Positions 32,013 through 48,300 of a DNA stretch of 64,000 nt are shown piece by piece. Source of the stretch: Peronospora farinosa (Eukaryota > Oomycota > Peronosporomycetes > Peronosporales > Peronosporaceae); the NCBI GenBank assembly GCA_947646735.1, contig CANTFK010000966.1, forward strand, positions 304,872-368,871. The letters are read 5' to 3'. The translations under genes were made by a program, and so were the position numbers. The first letter of the stretch is position 1. Each line of letters starts with the position of its first letter. Below the pieces are notes generated by a model. That model was not told where the DNA came from. It saw only the letters and a program-made list of their open reading frames with translations, and made no database searches.

Positions 32013-34472
32013 TTGATAAACGATAAACCTAACGAGCGAAGACTCGATGAACGAAGACTCGATGATCACAGACTCGACAAACGAAGACTCAATGAACAAA
32101 GACTAAACGAGCTAAGACTCGACACGATAAGACTTGATGAACGAAGACCTGATGAACGAAGACCTGACGAACGAAGATTCGATGAACGAAGACCTGACGA
32201 ACGAAGACTCGATGAACGAAGACCTGACGAACGAAGACTCGATGAATTGATGAACGAAGACTCGATGGCCTGAAAATTGATAAACGATAAACCTAACGAG
32301 CGAAGACTCGATGAACGAAGACTCGATGATCGCAGACTCGACAAACGAAGACTCAATGAACAAAGACTAAACGAGCTAAGACTCGACAAGCTAAGACTTG
32401 ATGAACGAAGACCTGACGAACGAAGACTCGATGAACGAAGACCTGACGAACGAAGACTCGATGAATTGATGAACAAAGACTTGATAGCCTGAAAATTGAT
32501 AAACGATAAACCTAACGAGCGAAGACTCGATGAACGAAGACTCGATGATCACAGACTCGACAAACGAAGACTCAATAAACAAAGACTAAACGAGCTAAGA
32601 CTCGACACGATAAGACTTGATGAACGAAGACCTGATGAACGAAGACCTGACGAACGAAGATTCGATGAACGAAGACCTGACGAACGAAGACTCGATGAAC
32701 GAAGACCTGACGAACGAAGACTCGATGAATTGATGAACAAAGACTCGATGGCCTGAAAATTGATAAACGATAAACCTAACGAGCGAAGACTCGATGAACG
32801 AAGACTCGATGATCACAGACTCGACAAACGAAGACTCAATGAACAAAGACTAAACGAGCTAAGACTCGACACGATAAGACTTGATGAACGAAGACCTGAT
32901 GAACGAAGACCTGACGAACGAAGATTCGATGAACGAAGACCTGACGAACGAAGACTCGATGAACGAAGACCTGACGAACGAAGACTCGATGAATTGATGA
33001 ACGAAGACTCGATGGCCTGAAAATTGATAAACGATAAACCTAACGAGCGAAGACTCGATGAACGAAGACTCGATGATCGCAGACTCGACAAACGAAGACT
33101 CAATGAACAAAGACTAAACGAGCTAAGACTCGACAAGCTAAGACTTGATGAACGAAGACCTGACGAACGAAGACTCGATGAACGAAGACCTGACGAACGA
33201 AGACTCGATGAATTGATGAACAAAGACTTGATAGCCTGAAAATTGATAAACGATAAACCTAACGAGCGAAGACTCGATGAACGAAGACTCGATGATCACA
33301 GACTCGACAAACGAAGACTCAATGAACAAAGACTAAACGAGCTAAGACTCGACACGATAAGACTTGATGAACGAAGACCTGATGAACGAAGACCTGACGA
33401 ACGAAGATTCGATGAACGAAGACCTGACGAACGAAGACTCGATGAACGAAGACCTGACGAACGAAGACTCGATGAATTGATGAACAAAGACTCGATGGCC
33501 TGAAAATTGATAAACGATAAACCTAACGAGCGAAGACTCGATGAACGAAGACTCGATGATCGCAGACTCGACAAACGAAGACTCAATGAACAAAGACTAA
33601 ACGAGCTAAGACTCGACAAGCTAAGACTTGATGAACGAAGACCTGACGAACGAAGACCTGATGAACGAAGACCTGACGAACGAAGACTCGATGAATTGAT
33701 GAACAAAGACTTGATAGCCTGAAAATTGATAAACGATAAACCTAACGAGCGAAGACTCGATGAACGAAGACTCGATGATCACAGACTCGACAAACGAAGA
33801 CTCAATAAACAAAGACTAAACGAGCTAAGACTCGACACGATAAGACTTGATGAACGAAGACCTGATGAACGAAGACCTGACGAACGAAGATTCGATGAAC
33901 GAAGACCTGACGAACGAAGACTCGATGAACGAAGACCTGACGAACGAAGACTCGATGAATTGATGAACAAAGACTCGATGGCCTGAAAATTGATAAACGA
34001 TAAACCTAACGAGCGAAGACTCGATGAACGAAGACTCGATGATCACAGACTCGACAAACGAAGACTCAATGAACAAAGACTAAACGAGCTAAGACTCGAC
34101 ACGATAAGACTTGATGAACGAAGACCTGATGAACGAAGACCTGACGAACGAAGATTCGATGAACGAAGACCTGACGAACGAAGACTCGATGAACGAAGAC
34201 CTGACGAACGAAGACTCGATGAATTGATGAACGAAGACTCGATGGCCTGAAAATTGATAAACGATAAACCTAACGAGCGAAGACTCGATGAACGAAGACT
34301 CGATGATCGCAGACTCGACAAACGAAGACTCAATGAACAAAGACTAAACGAGCTAAGACTCGACAAGCTAAGACTTGATGAACGAAGACCTGACGAACGA
34401 AGACTCGATGAACGAAGACCTGACGAACGAAGACTCGATGAATTGATGAACGAAGACTCGATGGCCTGAAAA
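32013..34472 (+). repeat. Two tandem 1230-bp blocks of five higher-order units
   Basis: Units of 264, 219, 264, 264 and 219 bp starting at 32013, 32277, 32496, 32760 and 33024 are repeated in the same order from 33243. The offset is exactly 1230 bp for all five. Diagnostic variants recur in register: AATAAAC (giving N-K-Q) instead of AATGAAC only in the third unit, and ATCGCAG only in the second and fifth. A few single-base differences remain. Confidence 0.93.
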
Positions 34473-37400
34473 TTGATAAACGATAAACCTAACGAGCGAA
34501 GACTCGATGAACGAAGACTCGATGATCACAGACTCGACAAACGAAGACTCAATGAACAAAGACTAAACGAGCTAAGACTCGACAAGCTAAGACTTGATGA
34601 ACGAAGACCTGACGAACGAAGACTCGATGAACGAAGACCTGACGAACGAAGACTCGATGAATTGATGAACAAAGACTCGATGGCCTGAAAATTGATAAAC
34701 GATAAACCTAACGAGCGAAGACTCGATGAACGAAGACTCGATGATCGCAGACTCGACAAACGAAGACTCAATGAACAAAGACTAAACGAGCTAAGACTCG
34801 ACAGATAAGACTTGATGAACGAAGACCTGACGAGACGAAGAACTCGATGAACGAAGACCTGACGAACGAAGACTCGATGAATTGATGAACAAAGACTCGA
34901 TGGCCTGAAAATTGATAAACGATAAACCTAACGAGCGAAGACTCGATGAACGAAGACTCGATGATCGCAGACTCGACAAACGAAGACTCAATGAACAAAG
35001 ACTAAACGAGCTAAGACTCGACACGGTAAGACTTGATGAACGAAGACCTGACGAGCGAAGAATCGATGAACGAAGACCTGACGAACGAAGACTCGATGAA
35101 TTGATGAACGAAGACTCGATGGCCTGAAAATTGATAAACGATAAACCTAACGAGCGAAGACTCGATGAACGAAGACTCGATGATCGCAGACTCGACAAAC
35201 GAAGACTCAATGAACAAAGACTAAACGAGCTAAGACTCGACACGGTAAGACTTGATGAACGAAGACCTGTCGAGCGAAGAATCGATGAACGAAGACCTGA
35301 CGAACCAAAGAATCGATGAATTGATGAACGAAGACTCGATGGCCTGAAAATTGATAAACGATAAACCTAACGAGCGAAGACTCGATGAACGAAGACTTGA
35401 TGATCGCAGACTCGACAAACGAAGACTCAATGAACAAAGACTAAACGAGCTAAGACTCGACACGGTAAGACTTGATGAACGAAGACCTGACGAGCGAAGA
35501 ATCGATGAACGAAGACCTGACGAACGAAGACTCGATGAATTGATGAACGAAGACTCGATGGCCTGAAAATTGATAAACGATAAACCTAACGAGCGAAGAC
35601 TCGATGAACGAAGACTCGATGATCGCAGACTCGACAAACGAAGACTCAATGAACAAAGACTAAACGAGCTAAGACTCGACACGGTAAGACTTGATGAACG
35701 AAGACCTGACGAACGAAGAATCGATGAACGAAGACCTGACGAACGAAGACTCGATGAATTGATGAACAAAGACTCGATGGCCTGAAAATTGATAAACGAT
35801 AAACCTAACGAGCGAAGACTCGATGAACGAAGACTCGATGATCACAGACTCGACAAACGAAGACTCAATGAACAAAGACTAAACGAGCTAAGACTCGACA
35901 CGATAAGACTTGATGAACGAAGACCTGACGAGCGAAGACTAGATGACCTGAAAATTGATGAACGATAAACCTAACGAGCGAAGACTCGATGAACGAAGAC
36001 TCGATTGATCACAGACTCGACAAATAAAGACTCAATGAACAAAGACGAAACGAATTAAGACTCGACAAGATAAGACTTGATGAACGAAGACCTGACGAGC
36101 GAAGACTCGATGACCTGAAAATTGATAAACGATAAACTTAACGAGCGAAGACTCGATGAACGAAGACCTGACGAACGAAGACTCGATGAATTGATGAACG
36201 AAGACTCGATGGCCTGAAAATTGATAAACGATAAACCTAACGAGCGAAGACTCGATGAACGAAGACTCGATGATCACAGACTCGACAAACGAAGACTCAA
36301 TAAACAAAGACTAAACGAGCTAAGACTCGACACGATAAGACTTGATGAACGAAGACCTGACGAGCGAAGAATGATGAACGAAGACCTGACGAACGAAGAC
36401 TCGATGAATTGATGAACAAAGACTCGATGGCCTGAAAATTGATAAACGATAAACCTAACGAGCGAAGACTCGATGAACGAAGACTCGATGATCGCAGACT
36501 CGACAAACGAAGACTCAATGAACAAAGACTAAACGAGCTAAGACTCGACAAGCTAAGACTTGATGAACGAAGACCTGACGAGCGAAGAATCGATGAACGA
36601 AGACCTGACGAACGAAGACTCGATGAATTGATGAACGAAGACTCGATGGCCTGAAAATTGATAAACGATAAACCTAACGAGCGAAGACTCGATGAACGAA
36701 GACTCGATGATCGCAGACTCGACAAACGAAGACTCAATGAACAAAGACTAAACGAGCTAAGACTCGACACGGTAAGACTTGATGAACGAAGACCTGACGA
36801 GCGAAGAATCGATGAACGAAGACCTGACGAACGAAGACTCGATGAATTGATGAACGAAGACTCGATGGCCTGAAAATTGATAAACGATAAACCTAACGAG
36901 CGAAGACTCGATGAACGAAGACTCGATGATCGCAGACTCGACAAACGAAGACTCAATGAACAAAGACGAAACGAGCTAAGACTCGACAAGCTAAGACTTG
37001 ATGAACGAAGACCTGACGAGCGAAGACTCGATGAAGAAAGAAATATGCCTGAAAATTGATGAACGATAAACCTAACGAGCGAAGACTCGATGAACGAGGA
37101 CTCGATGATCACAGACTCGACAAATAAAGACTCAATGAACAAAGACGAAACGACTAAATACGAGCTAAGACTCGACAAGATAAGACTTGATGAACGAAGA
37201 CCTGACGAGCGAAGAATCGATGAACGAAGACCTGACGAAAAGACTGATGAACGAAGACTCGATGAATTGAGAACGAAGACTCGATGGCCTGAAAATTGAT
37301 AAACGATAAACCTAACGAGCGAAGACTCGATGAACGAAGACTCGATGATCGCAGACTCGACAAACGAAGACTCAATGAACAAAGACTAAACGAGCTAAGA

Positions 37401-39399
37401 CTCGACACGATACGACTTGATGAACGAAGACGTGACGAACGAAGAATCGATGAACGAAGACCTGACGAACGAAGACTCGATGAATTGATGAACAAAGACT
37501 CGATGGCCTGAAAATTGATAAACGATAAACCTAACGAGCGAAGACTCGATGAACGAAGACTCGATGATCGCAGACTCGACAAACGAAGACTCAATGAACA
37601 AAGACTAAACGAGCTAAGACTCGACAAGCTAAGACTTGATGAACGAAGACCTGACGAACGAAGACCTGCGATGAACGAAGACTCGATGAATTGATGAACG
37701 AAGACTCGATGGCCTGAAAATTGATAAACGATAAACCTAACGAGCGAAGACTCGATGAACGAAGACTCGATGATCACAGACTCGACAAACGAAGACTCAA
37801 TGAACAAAGACTAAACGAGCTAAGACTCGACAAGCTAAGACTTGATGAACGAAGACCTGATGAACGAAGACCTGATGAACGAAGACTCGATGAATTGATG
37901 AACGAAGACTCGATGGCCTGAAAATTGATAAACGATAAACCTAACGAGCGAAGACTCGATGAACGAAGACTCGATGATCGCAGACTCGACAAACGAAGAC
38001 TCAATAAACAAAGACTAAACGAGCTAAGACTCGACACGATAAGACTTGATGAACGAAGACCTGATGAACGAAGACCTGACGAACGAAGACTCGATGAATT
38101 GATGAACGAAGACTCGATGGCCTGAAAATTGATAAACGATAAACCTAACGAGCGAAGACTCGATGAACGAAGACTCGATGATCGCAGACTCGACAAACGA
38201 AGACTCAATGAACAAAGACTAAACGAGCTAAGACTCGACAAGCTAAGACTTGATGAACGAAGACCTGACGAACGAAGACTCGATGAACGAAGACCTGACG
38301 AACGAAGACTCGATGAATTGATGAACGAAGACTCGATGGCCTGAAAATTGATAAACGATAAACCTAACGAGCGAAGACTCGATGAACGAAGACTCGATGA
38401 TCGCAGACTCGACAAACGAAGACTCAATGAACAAAGACTAAACGAGCTAAGACTCGACAAGCTAAGACTCGACAAGCTAAGACTTGATGAACGAAGACCT
38501 GACGAGCGAAGACTCGATGAACGAAGACCTGACGAACGAAGACTCGATGAAGAAGATGAATTGATGAACGAAGACTCGATGGCCTGAAAATTGATAAACG
38601 ATAAACCTAACGAGCGAAGACTCGATGAACGAAGACTCGATGATCGCAGACTCGACAAACGAAGACTCAATGAACAAAGACTAAACGAGCTAAGACTCGA
38701 CAAGCTAAGACTTGATGAACGAAGACCTGACGAACGAAGACTCGATGAACGAAGACCTGACGAACGAAGACTCGATGAATGAGAATTGATGAACGAAGAC
38801 TCGATGGCCTGAAAATTGATAAACGATAAACCTAACGAGCGAAGACTCGATGAACGAAGACTCGATGATCACAGACTCGACAAACGAAGACTCAATGAAC
38901 AAAGACTAAACGAGCTAAGACTCGACAAGCTAAGACTCGACAATAAGACTTGATGAACGAAGACCTGACGAGCGAAGACTCGATGAACGAAGACCTGACG
39001 AACGAAGACTCGATGAATCGATGAATTGATGAACGAAGACTCGATGGCCTGAAAATTGATAAACGATAAACCTAACGAGCGAAGACTCGATGAACGAAGA
39101 CTCGATGATCGCAGACTCGACAAACGAAGACTCAATGAACAAAGACTAAACGAGCTAAGACTCGACAAGCTAAGACTTGATGAACGAAGACCTGATGAAC
39201 GAAGACCTGACGAACGAAGACTGATGAACGAAGACCTGACGAACGAAGATCGATGAATTGATGAACGAAGACTCGATGGCCTGAAAATTGATAAACGATA
39301 AACCTAACGAGCGAAGACTCGATGAACGAAGACTCGATGATCGACAGAACTCGACAAACGAAGACTCAATGAACGAAGACTAAACGAGCTAAGACTCGA

Positions 39400-42300
39400 C
39401 AAGCTAAGACTTGATGAACGAAGACCTGACGAACGAAACTGAGAAGAGGTGAGAACGAAGACTCGATGGCCTGAAAATTGATAAACGATAAACCTAACGA
39501 GCGAAGACTCGATGAACGAAGACTCGATGATCGCAGACTCGACAAACGAAGACTCAATGAACAAAGACTAAACGAGCTAAGACTCGACAAGATAAGACTT
39601 GATGAACGAAGACCTGATGAACGAAGACGAGAAGAAGATGATGAATTGATGAACGAAGACTCGATGGCCTGAAAATTGATAAACGATAAACCTAACGAGC
39701 GAAGACTCGATGAACGAAGACTCGATGATCGCAGACTCGACAAACGAAGACTCAATGAACAAAGACTAAACGAGCTAAGACTCGACAAGCTAAGACTTGA
39801 TGAACGAAGACCTGACGAACGAAGACTCGATGAATTGATGAACAAAGACTTGATAGCCTGAAAATTGATAAACGATAAACCTAACGAGCGAAGACTCGAT
39901 GAACGAGGACTCGATGATCGCAGACTCGACAAATGAAGACTCAATGAACAAAGACGAAACGAGCTAAGACTCGACGAGCTAAGACTCGACACGATAAGAC
40001 TTGATGAACGAAGACCTGACGAGCGAAGAATCGATGAACGAAGACCTGACGAACGAAGACTCGATGAACGAAGACTCGATGAATTGATGAACGAAGACTC
40101 GATGGCCTGAAAATTGATAAACGATAAACCTAACGAGCGAAGACTCGATGAACGAAGACTCGATGATCGCAGACTCGACAAACGAAGACTCAATGAACAA
40201 AGACTAAACGAGCTAAGACTCGACAAGATAAGACTTGATGAACGAAGAATCGATGAACGAAGACCTGACGAACGAAGACTGAGAATGATGAACGAAGACT
40301 CGATGGCCTGAAAATTGATAAACGATAAACCTAACGAGCGAAGACTCGATGAACGAAGACTCGATGATCGCAGACTCGACAAACGAAGACTCAATGAACA
40401 AAGACTAAACGAGCTAAGACTCGACAAGCTAAGACTTGATGAACGAAGACCTGACGAACGAAGACTCGATGAACAAGACCTGACGAACGAAGACTCGATG
40501 AATGATGAAAAGACTGTAGCCTGAAAATTGATAAACGATAAACCTAACGAGCGAAGACTCGATGAACGAAGACTCGATGATCGCAGACTCGACAAACGAA
40601 GACTCAATGAACAAAGACTAAACGAGCTAAGACTCGACAAGCTAAGACTTGATGAACGAAGACCTGACGAACGAAGACTCGATGAATTGATGAAAAAGAG
40701 ATAGCCTGAAAATTGATAAACGATAAACCTAACGAGCGAAGACTCGATGAACGAGGACTCGATGATCGCAGACTCGACAAATGAAGACTCAATGAACAAA
40801 GACTAAACGAGCTAAGACTCGACAAGCTAAGACTCGACACGATAAGACTTGATGAACGAAGACCTGACGAGCGAAGAATCGATGAACGAAGACCTGACGA
40901 GCGAAGACTCGATGAACGAAGACTCGATGAATTGATGAACGAAGACTCGATGGCCTGAAAATTGATAAACGATAAACCTAACGAGCGAAGACTCGATGAA
41001 CGAAGACTCGATGATCACAGACTCGACAAACGAAGACTCAATGAACAAAGACTAAACGAGCTAAGACTCGACACGATAAGACTTGATGAACGAAGAATCG
41101 ATGAACGAAGACCTGATGAACGAAGACCTGACGAACGAAGACTCGATGAATTGATGAACGAAGACTCGATGGCCTGAAAATTGATAAACGATAAACCTAA
41201 CGAGCGAAGACTCGATGAACGAAGACTCGATGATCGCAGACTCGACAAACGAAGACTCAATGAACAAAGACTAAACGAGCTAAGACTCGACAAGATAAGA
41301 CTTGATGAACGAAGAATCTGATGAACGAAGACCTGACGAACGAAGACTCGAGAAGAGAACGAAGACTCGATGGCCTGAAAATTGATAAACGATAAACCTA
41401 ACGAGCGAAGACTCGATGAACGAGGACTCGATGATCACAGACTCGACAAAAGAAGACTCAATGAACAAAGACGAAACGAGCTAAGACTCGACAAGCTAAG
41501 ACTGATAAGACTTGATGAACGAAGACCTGACGAGCGAAGAATCGATGAACGAAGACCTGACGAACGAAGACTCGATGAACGAAGACTCGATGAATTGATG
41601 AACGAAGACTCGATGGCCTGAAAATTGATAAACGATAAACCTAACGAGCGAAGACTCGATGAACGAAGACTCGATGATCACAGACTCGACAAACGAAGAC
41701 TCAATGAACAAAGACTAAACGAGCTAAGACTCGACAAGATAAGACTTGATGAACGAAGACCTGATGAACGAAGACCTGAGAAAAGACGAGAATTGATGAA
41801 CGAAGACTCGATGGCCTGAAAATTGATAAACGATAAACCTAACGAGCGAAGACTCGATGAACGAAGACTCGATGATCGCAGACTCGACAAACGAAGACTC
41901 AATGAACAAAGACTAAACGAGCTAAGACTCGACTAAGTAAAAGACTTGATGAACGAAGACCTGACGAACGAAGACTCGATGAAGATGAACGAAGACTCGA
42001 TGGCCTGAAAATTGATAAACGATAAACCTAACGAGCAAAGACTCGATGAACGAGGACTCGATGATCACAGACTCGACAAAAGAAGACTCAATGAACAAAG
42101 ACGAAACGAGCTAAGACTCGACGAGCTAAGACTCGACACGATAAGACTTGATGAACGAAGACCTGACGAGCGAAGAATCGATGAACGAAGACCTGACGAA
42201 CGAAGACTCGATGAACGAAGACTCGATGAATTGATGAACGAAGACTCGATGGCCTGAAAATTGATAAACGATAAACCTAACGAGCGAAGACTCGATGAAC

Positions 42301-45300
42301 GAAGACTCGATGATCGCAGACTCGACAAACGAAGACTCAATGAACAAAGACTAAACGAGCTAAGACTCGACAAGATAAGACTTGATGAACGAAGACCGAG
42401 AAGAAGACTCGATGAACGAAGACCTGACGAACGAAGACTCGATGAATTGATGAACGAAGACTCGATGGCCTGAAAATTGATAAACGATAAACCTAACGAG
42501 CGAAGACTCGATGAACGAAGACTCGATGATCGCAGACTCGACAAACGAAGACTCAATGAACGAAGACTAAACGAGCTAAGACTCGACAAGCTAAGACTTG
42601 AGAAGAAGAATCGATGAACGAAGACCTGACGAACGAAGATGATGAAGAGAACGAAACTCGATGGCCTGAAAATTGATAAACGATAAACCTAACGAGCGAA
42701 GACTCGATGAACGAAGACTCGATGATCGCAGACTCGACAAACGAAGACTCAATGAACAAAGACTAAACGAGCTAAGACTCGACAAGCTAAGACTTGATGA
42801 ACGAAGACCTGACGAACGAAGACTCGATGAACGAAACTGAAAGAAATGATAATTATAACAAAATTAGCCTGAAAATTGATAAACGATAAACCTAACGAGC
42901 GAAGACTCGATGAACGAAGACTCGAAAAAATGATCGCAGACTCGACAAACGAAGACTCAATGAACAAAGACTAAACGAGCTAAGACTCGACAAGCTAAGA
43001 CTTGATGAACGAAGACCTGACGAACGAAGACTCGATGAAAAGATGAGAATGATGAACGAAGACTCGATGGCCTGAAAATTGATAAACGATAAACCTAACG
43101 AGCGAAGACTCGATGAACGAAGACTCGATGATCACAGACTCGACAAACGAAGACTCAATGAACAAAGACTAAACGAGCTAAGACTCGACACGATAAGACT
43201 TGATGAACGAAGAATCGATGAACGAAGACCTGACGAAGAAGACTGAGAATGATGAACGAAGACTCGATGGCCTGAAAATTGATAAACGATAAACCTAACG
43301 AGCGAAGACTCGATGAACGAAGACTCGATGATCGCAGACTCGACAAACGAAGACTCAATGAACAAAGACTAAACGAGCTAAGACTCGACAAGCTAAGACT
43401 TGATGAACGAAGACCTGACGAACGAAGACTCGATGAAAAGATGAGAAAAGACTGATGAATGATGAAAAAGATTGTAGCCTGAAAATTGATAAACGATAAA
43501 CCTAACGAGCGAAGACTCGATGAACGAAGACTCGATGATCGCAGACTCGACAAACGAAGACTCAATGAACAAAGACTAAACGAGCTAAGACTCGACAAGC
43601 TAAGACTTGATGAACGAAGACCTGACGAGCGAAGACTCGATGAAAAGACTGATGAATGAGAACGAAGACTCGATGGCCTGAAAATTGATAAACGATAAAC
43701 CTAACGAGCGAAGACTCGATGAACGAAGACTCGATGATCGCAGACTCGACAAACGAAGACTCAATGAACGAAGACTAAACGAGCTAAGACTCGACAAGAT
43801 AAGACTTGATGAACGAAGACCTGAAAGAAGGAAAGTAATTGATGAACGAAGACTCGATGGCCTGAAAATTGATAAACGATAAACCTAACGAGCGAAGACT
43901 CGATGAACGAAGACTCGATGATCGCAGACTCGACAAACGAAGACTCAATGAACGAAGACTAAACGAGCTAAGACTCGACAAGATAAGACTTGATGAACGA
44001 AGACCTGATGAACGAAGACCTGACGAACGAAGACTGATGAATTGATGAACGAAGACTCGATGGCCTGAAAATTGATAAACGATAAACCTAACGAGCGAAG
44101 ACTCGATGAACGAAGACTCGATGATCGCAGACTCGACAAACGAAGACTCAATGAACAAAGACTAAACGAGCTAAGACTCGACAAGCTAAGACTTGATGAA
44201 CGAAGACCTGACGAACGAAGACTCGATGAAAGCCTGAAAATTGATAAACGATAAACCTAACGAGCGAAGACTCGATGAACGAAGACTCGATGATCGCAGA
44301 CTCGACAAACGAAGACTCAATGAACAAAGACTAAACGAGCTAAGACTCGACAAGCTAAGACTTGATGAACGAAGACCTGACGAACGAAGACTGATGAAGA
44401 AGATCGATGAATTGATGAACGAAGACTCGATGGCCTGAAAATTGATAAACGATAAACCTAACGAGCGAAGACTCGATGAACGAAGACTCGATGATCACAG
44501 ACTCGACAAACGAAGACTCAATGAACGAAGACTAAACGAGCTAAGACTCGACACGATAAGACTTGATGAAAAGAATGATGAACGAAGACCTGACGAACGA
44601 AGACTGATGAATGATGAACGAAGACTCGATGGCCTGAAAATTGATAAACGATAAACCTAACGAGCGAAGACTCGATGAACGAAGACTCGATGATCGCAGA
44701 CTCGACAAACGAAGACTCAATGAACAAAGACTAAACGAGCTAAGACTCGACAAGCTAAGACTTGATGAACGAAGACCTGACGAACGAAGACTCGATGAAC
44801 AAGAGACGAAAAGACTCGATGAATTGATAACAAAGACTGTAGCCTGAAAATTGATAAACGATAAACCTAACGAGCGAAGACTCGATGAACGAAGACTCGA
44901 AAGTGATCGTAGACTCGACAAACGAAGACTCAATGAACAAAGACTAAACGAGCTAAGACTCGACAAGCTAAGACTTGATGAACGAAGACCTGACGAGCGA
45001 AGACTCGATGAACGAAGACTGATGAATTGAGAACGAAGACTCGATGGCCTGAAAATTGATAAACGATAAACCTAACGAGCGAAGACTCGATGAACGAAGA
45101 CTCGATGATCACAGACTCGACAAACGAAGACTCAATGAACGAAGACTAAACGAGCTAAGACTCGACACGATAAGACTTGATGAACGAAGACCTGATGAAA
45201 AGACCTAGAAAAGACTATAATTGATGAACGAAGACTCGATGGCCTGAAAATTGATAAACGATAAACCTAACGAGCGAAGACTCGATGAACGAAGACTCGA

Positions 45301-48300
45301 TGATCGCAGACTCGACAAACGAAGACTCAATGAACAAAGACTAAACGAGCTAAGACTCGACAAGCTAAGACTTGATGAACGAAGACCTGACGAACGAAGA
45401 CTCGATGAAGAGAACAAAGATGATAGCCTGAAAATTGATAAACGATAAACCTAACGAGCGAAGACTCGATGAACGAGGACTCGATGATCACAGACTCGAC
45501 AAAAAAAGACTCAATGAACAAAGACGAAACGAGCTAAGACTCGACGAGCTAAGACTCGACACGATAAGACTTGATGAACGAAGACCTGACGAGCGAAGAA
45601 TCGATGAACGAAGACCTGACGAACGAAGACTCGATGAACGAAGACTCGATGAATTGATGAACGAAGACTCGATGGCCTGAAAATTGATAAACGATAAACC
45701 TAACGAGCGAAGACTCGATGAACGAAGACTCGATGATCACAGACTCGACAAACGAAGACTCAATGAACAAAGACTAAACGAGCTAAGACTCGACACGATA
45801 AGACTTGATGAACGAAGAATCGATGAACGAAGACCTGACGAAGAAGACTGATGAATGATGAACGAAGACTCGATGGCCTGAAAATTGATAAACGATAAAC
45901 CTAACGAGCGAAGACTCGATGAACGAAGACTCGATGATCGCAGACTCGACAAACGAAGACTCAATGAACAAAGACTAAACGAGCTAAGACTCGACAAGCT
46001 AAGACTTGATGAACGAAGACCTGACGAACGAAGACTCGATGAACGAAGACTCGATGAATTGATGAACGAAGACTCGATGGCCTGAAAATTGATAAACGAT
46101 AAACCTAACGAGCGAAGACTCGATGAACGAAGACTCGATGATCACAGACTCGACAAACGAAGACTCAATGAACAAAGACTAAACGAGCTAAGACTCGACA
46201 AGATAAGACTTGATGAACGAAGACCTGACGAGCGAACACCTGATGAACGAAGACCTGACGAACGAAGACTCGATGAATTGATGAACGAAGACTTGCTAGC
46301 CTGAAAATTGATAAACGATAAACCTAACGAGCGAAGACTCGATGAACGAAGACTCGATGATCGCAGACTCGACAAACGAAGACTCAATGAACGAAGACTA
46401 AACGAGCTAAGACTCGACAAGATAAGACTTGATGAACGAAGACCTGACGAGCGAAGAATCGATGAACGAAGACCTGACGAGCGAAGACTCGATGAATTGA
46501 TGAACGAAGACTCGATGGCCTGAAAATTGATAAACGATAAACCTAACGAGCGAAGACTCGATGAACGAAGACTCGATGATCGCAGACTCGACAAAAGAAG
46601 ACTCAATGAACAAAGACGAAAAGCAAGACTAAACGAGCTAAGACTCGACAAGCTAAGACTTGATGAACGAAGACCTGACGAACGAAGACCGATGAACGAA
46701 GACCTGACGAACGAAGACTCGATGAATTGATGAACGAAGACTCGATGGCCTGAAAATTGATAAACGATAAACCTAACGAGCGAAGACTCGATGAACGAAG
46801 ACTCGATGATCGCAGACTCGACAAACGAAGACTCAATGAACAAAGACTAAACGAGCTAAGACTCGACAAGCTAAGACTTGATGAACGAAGACCTGACGAA
46901 AAAAAAAAGAAGGAGAACGAAGACTCGATGGCCTGAAAATTGATAAACGATAAACCTAACGAGCGAAGACTCGATGAACGAAGACTCGATGATCACAGAC
47001 TCGACAAACGAAGACTCAATGAACAAAGACTAAACGAGCTAAGACTCGACACGATAAGACTTGATGAACGAAGACCTGACGAACGAAGACCTGATGAACG
47101 AAGACTGAAACGAAGACTCGATGAATGAGAAAAAGTAGCCTGAAAATTGATAAACGATAAACCTAACGAGCGAAGACTCGATGAACGAAGACTCGATGAT
47201 CGCAGACTCGACAAACGAAGACTCAATGAACGAAGACTAAACGAGCTAAGACTCGACAAGATAAGACTTGATGAACGAAGACCTGACGAGCGAAGACTCG
47301 ATGAAAAGACCTGACGAACGAAGACTCGATGAATTGATGAACGAAGACTCGATGGCCTGAAAATTGATAAACGATAAACCTAACGAGCGAAGACTCGATG
47401 AACGAAGACTCGATGATCACAGACTCGACAAATGAAGACTCAATGAACAAAGACGAAACGAGCTAAGACTAAACGAGCTAAGACTCGACAAGCTAAGACT
47501 TGATGAACGAAGACCTGACGAACGAAGACCGATGAACGAAGACCTGACGAACGAAGACTCGATGAATTGATGAACGAAGACTCGATGGCCTGAAAATTGA
47601 TAAACGATAAACCTAACGAGCGAAGACTCGATGAACGAAGACTCGATGATCGCAGACTCGACAAAAGAAGACTCAATGAACGAAGACTAAACGAGCTAAG
47701 ACTCGACAAGATAAGACTTGATGAACGAAGACCTGACGAGCGAACACTCGATGAACGAAGACTGACGACGAAGACTCGATGAATTGATGAAAAAGACTTG
47801 ATGGCCTGAAAATTGATAAACGATAAACCTAACGAGCGAAGACTCGATGAACGAAGACTCGATGATCACAGACTCGACAAACGAAGACTCAATGAACAAA
47901 GACTAAACGAGCTAAGACTAAACGAGCTAAGACTCGACACGATAAGACTTGATGAACGAAGACCTGATGAACGAAGACTGAGAAAAGATGATAATGACGA
48001 ACGAAGACTCGATGGCCTGAAAATTGATAAACGATAAACCTAACGAGCGAAGACTCGATGAACGAAGACTCGATGATCACAGACTCGACAAACGAAGACT
48101 CAATGAACAAAGACTAAACGAGCTAAGACTCGACACGATAAGACTTGATGAACGAAGAATCGATGAACGAAGACCTGACGAAGAAGACTGATAATCGATG
48201 AACGAAGACTCGATGGCCTGAAAATTGATAAACGATAAACCTAACGAGCGAAGACTCGATGAACGAAGACTCGATGATCGCAGACTCGACAAACGAAGAC

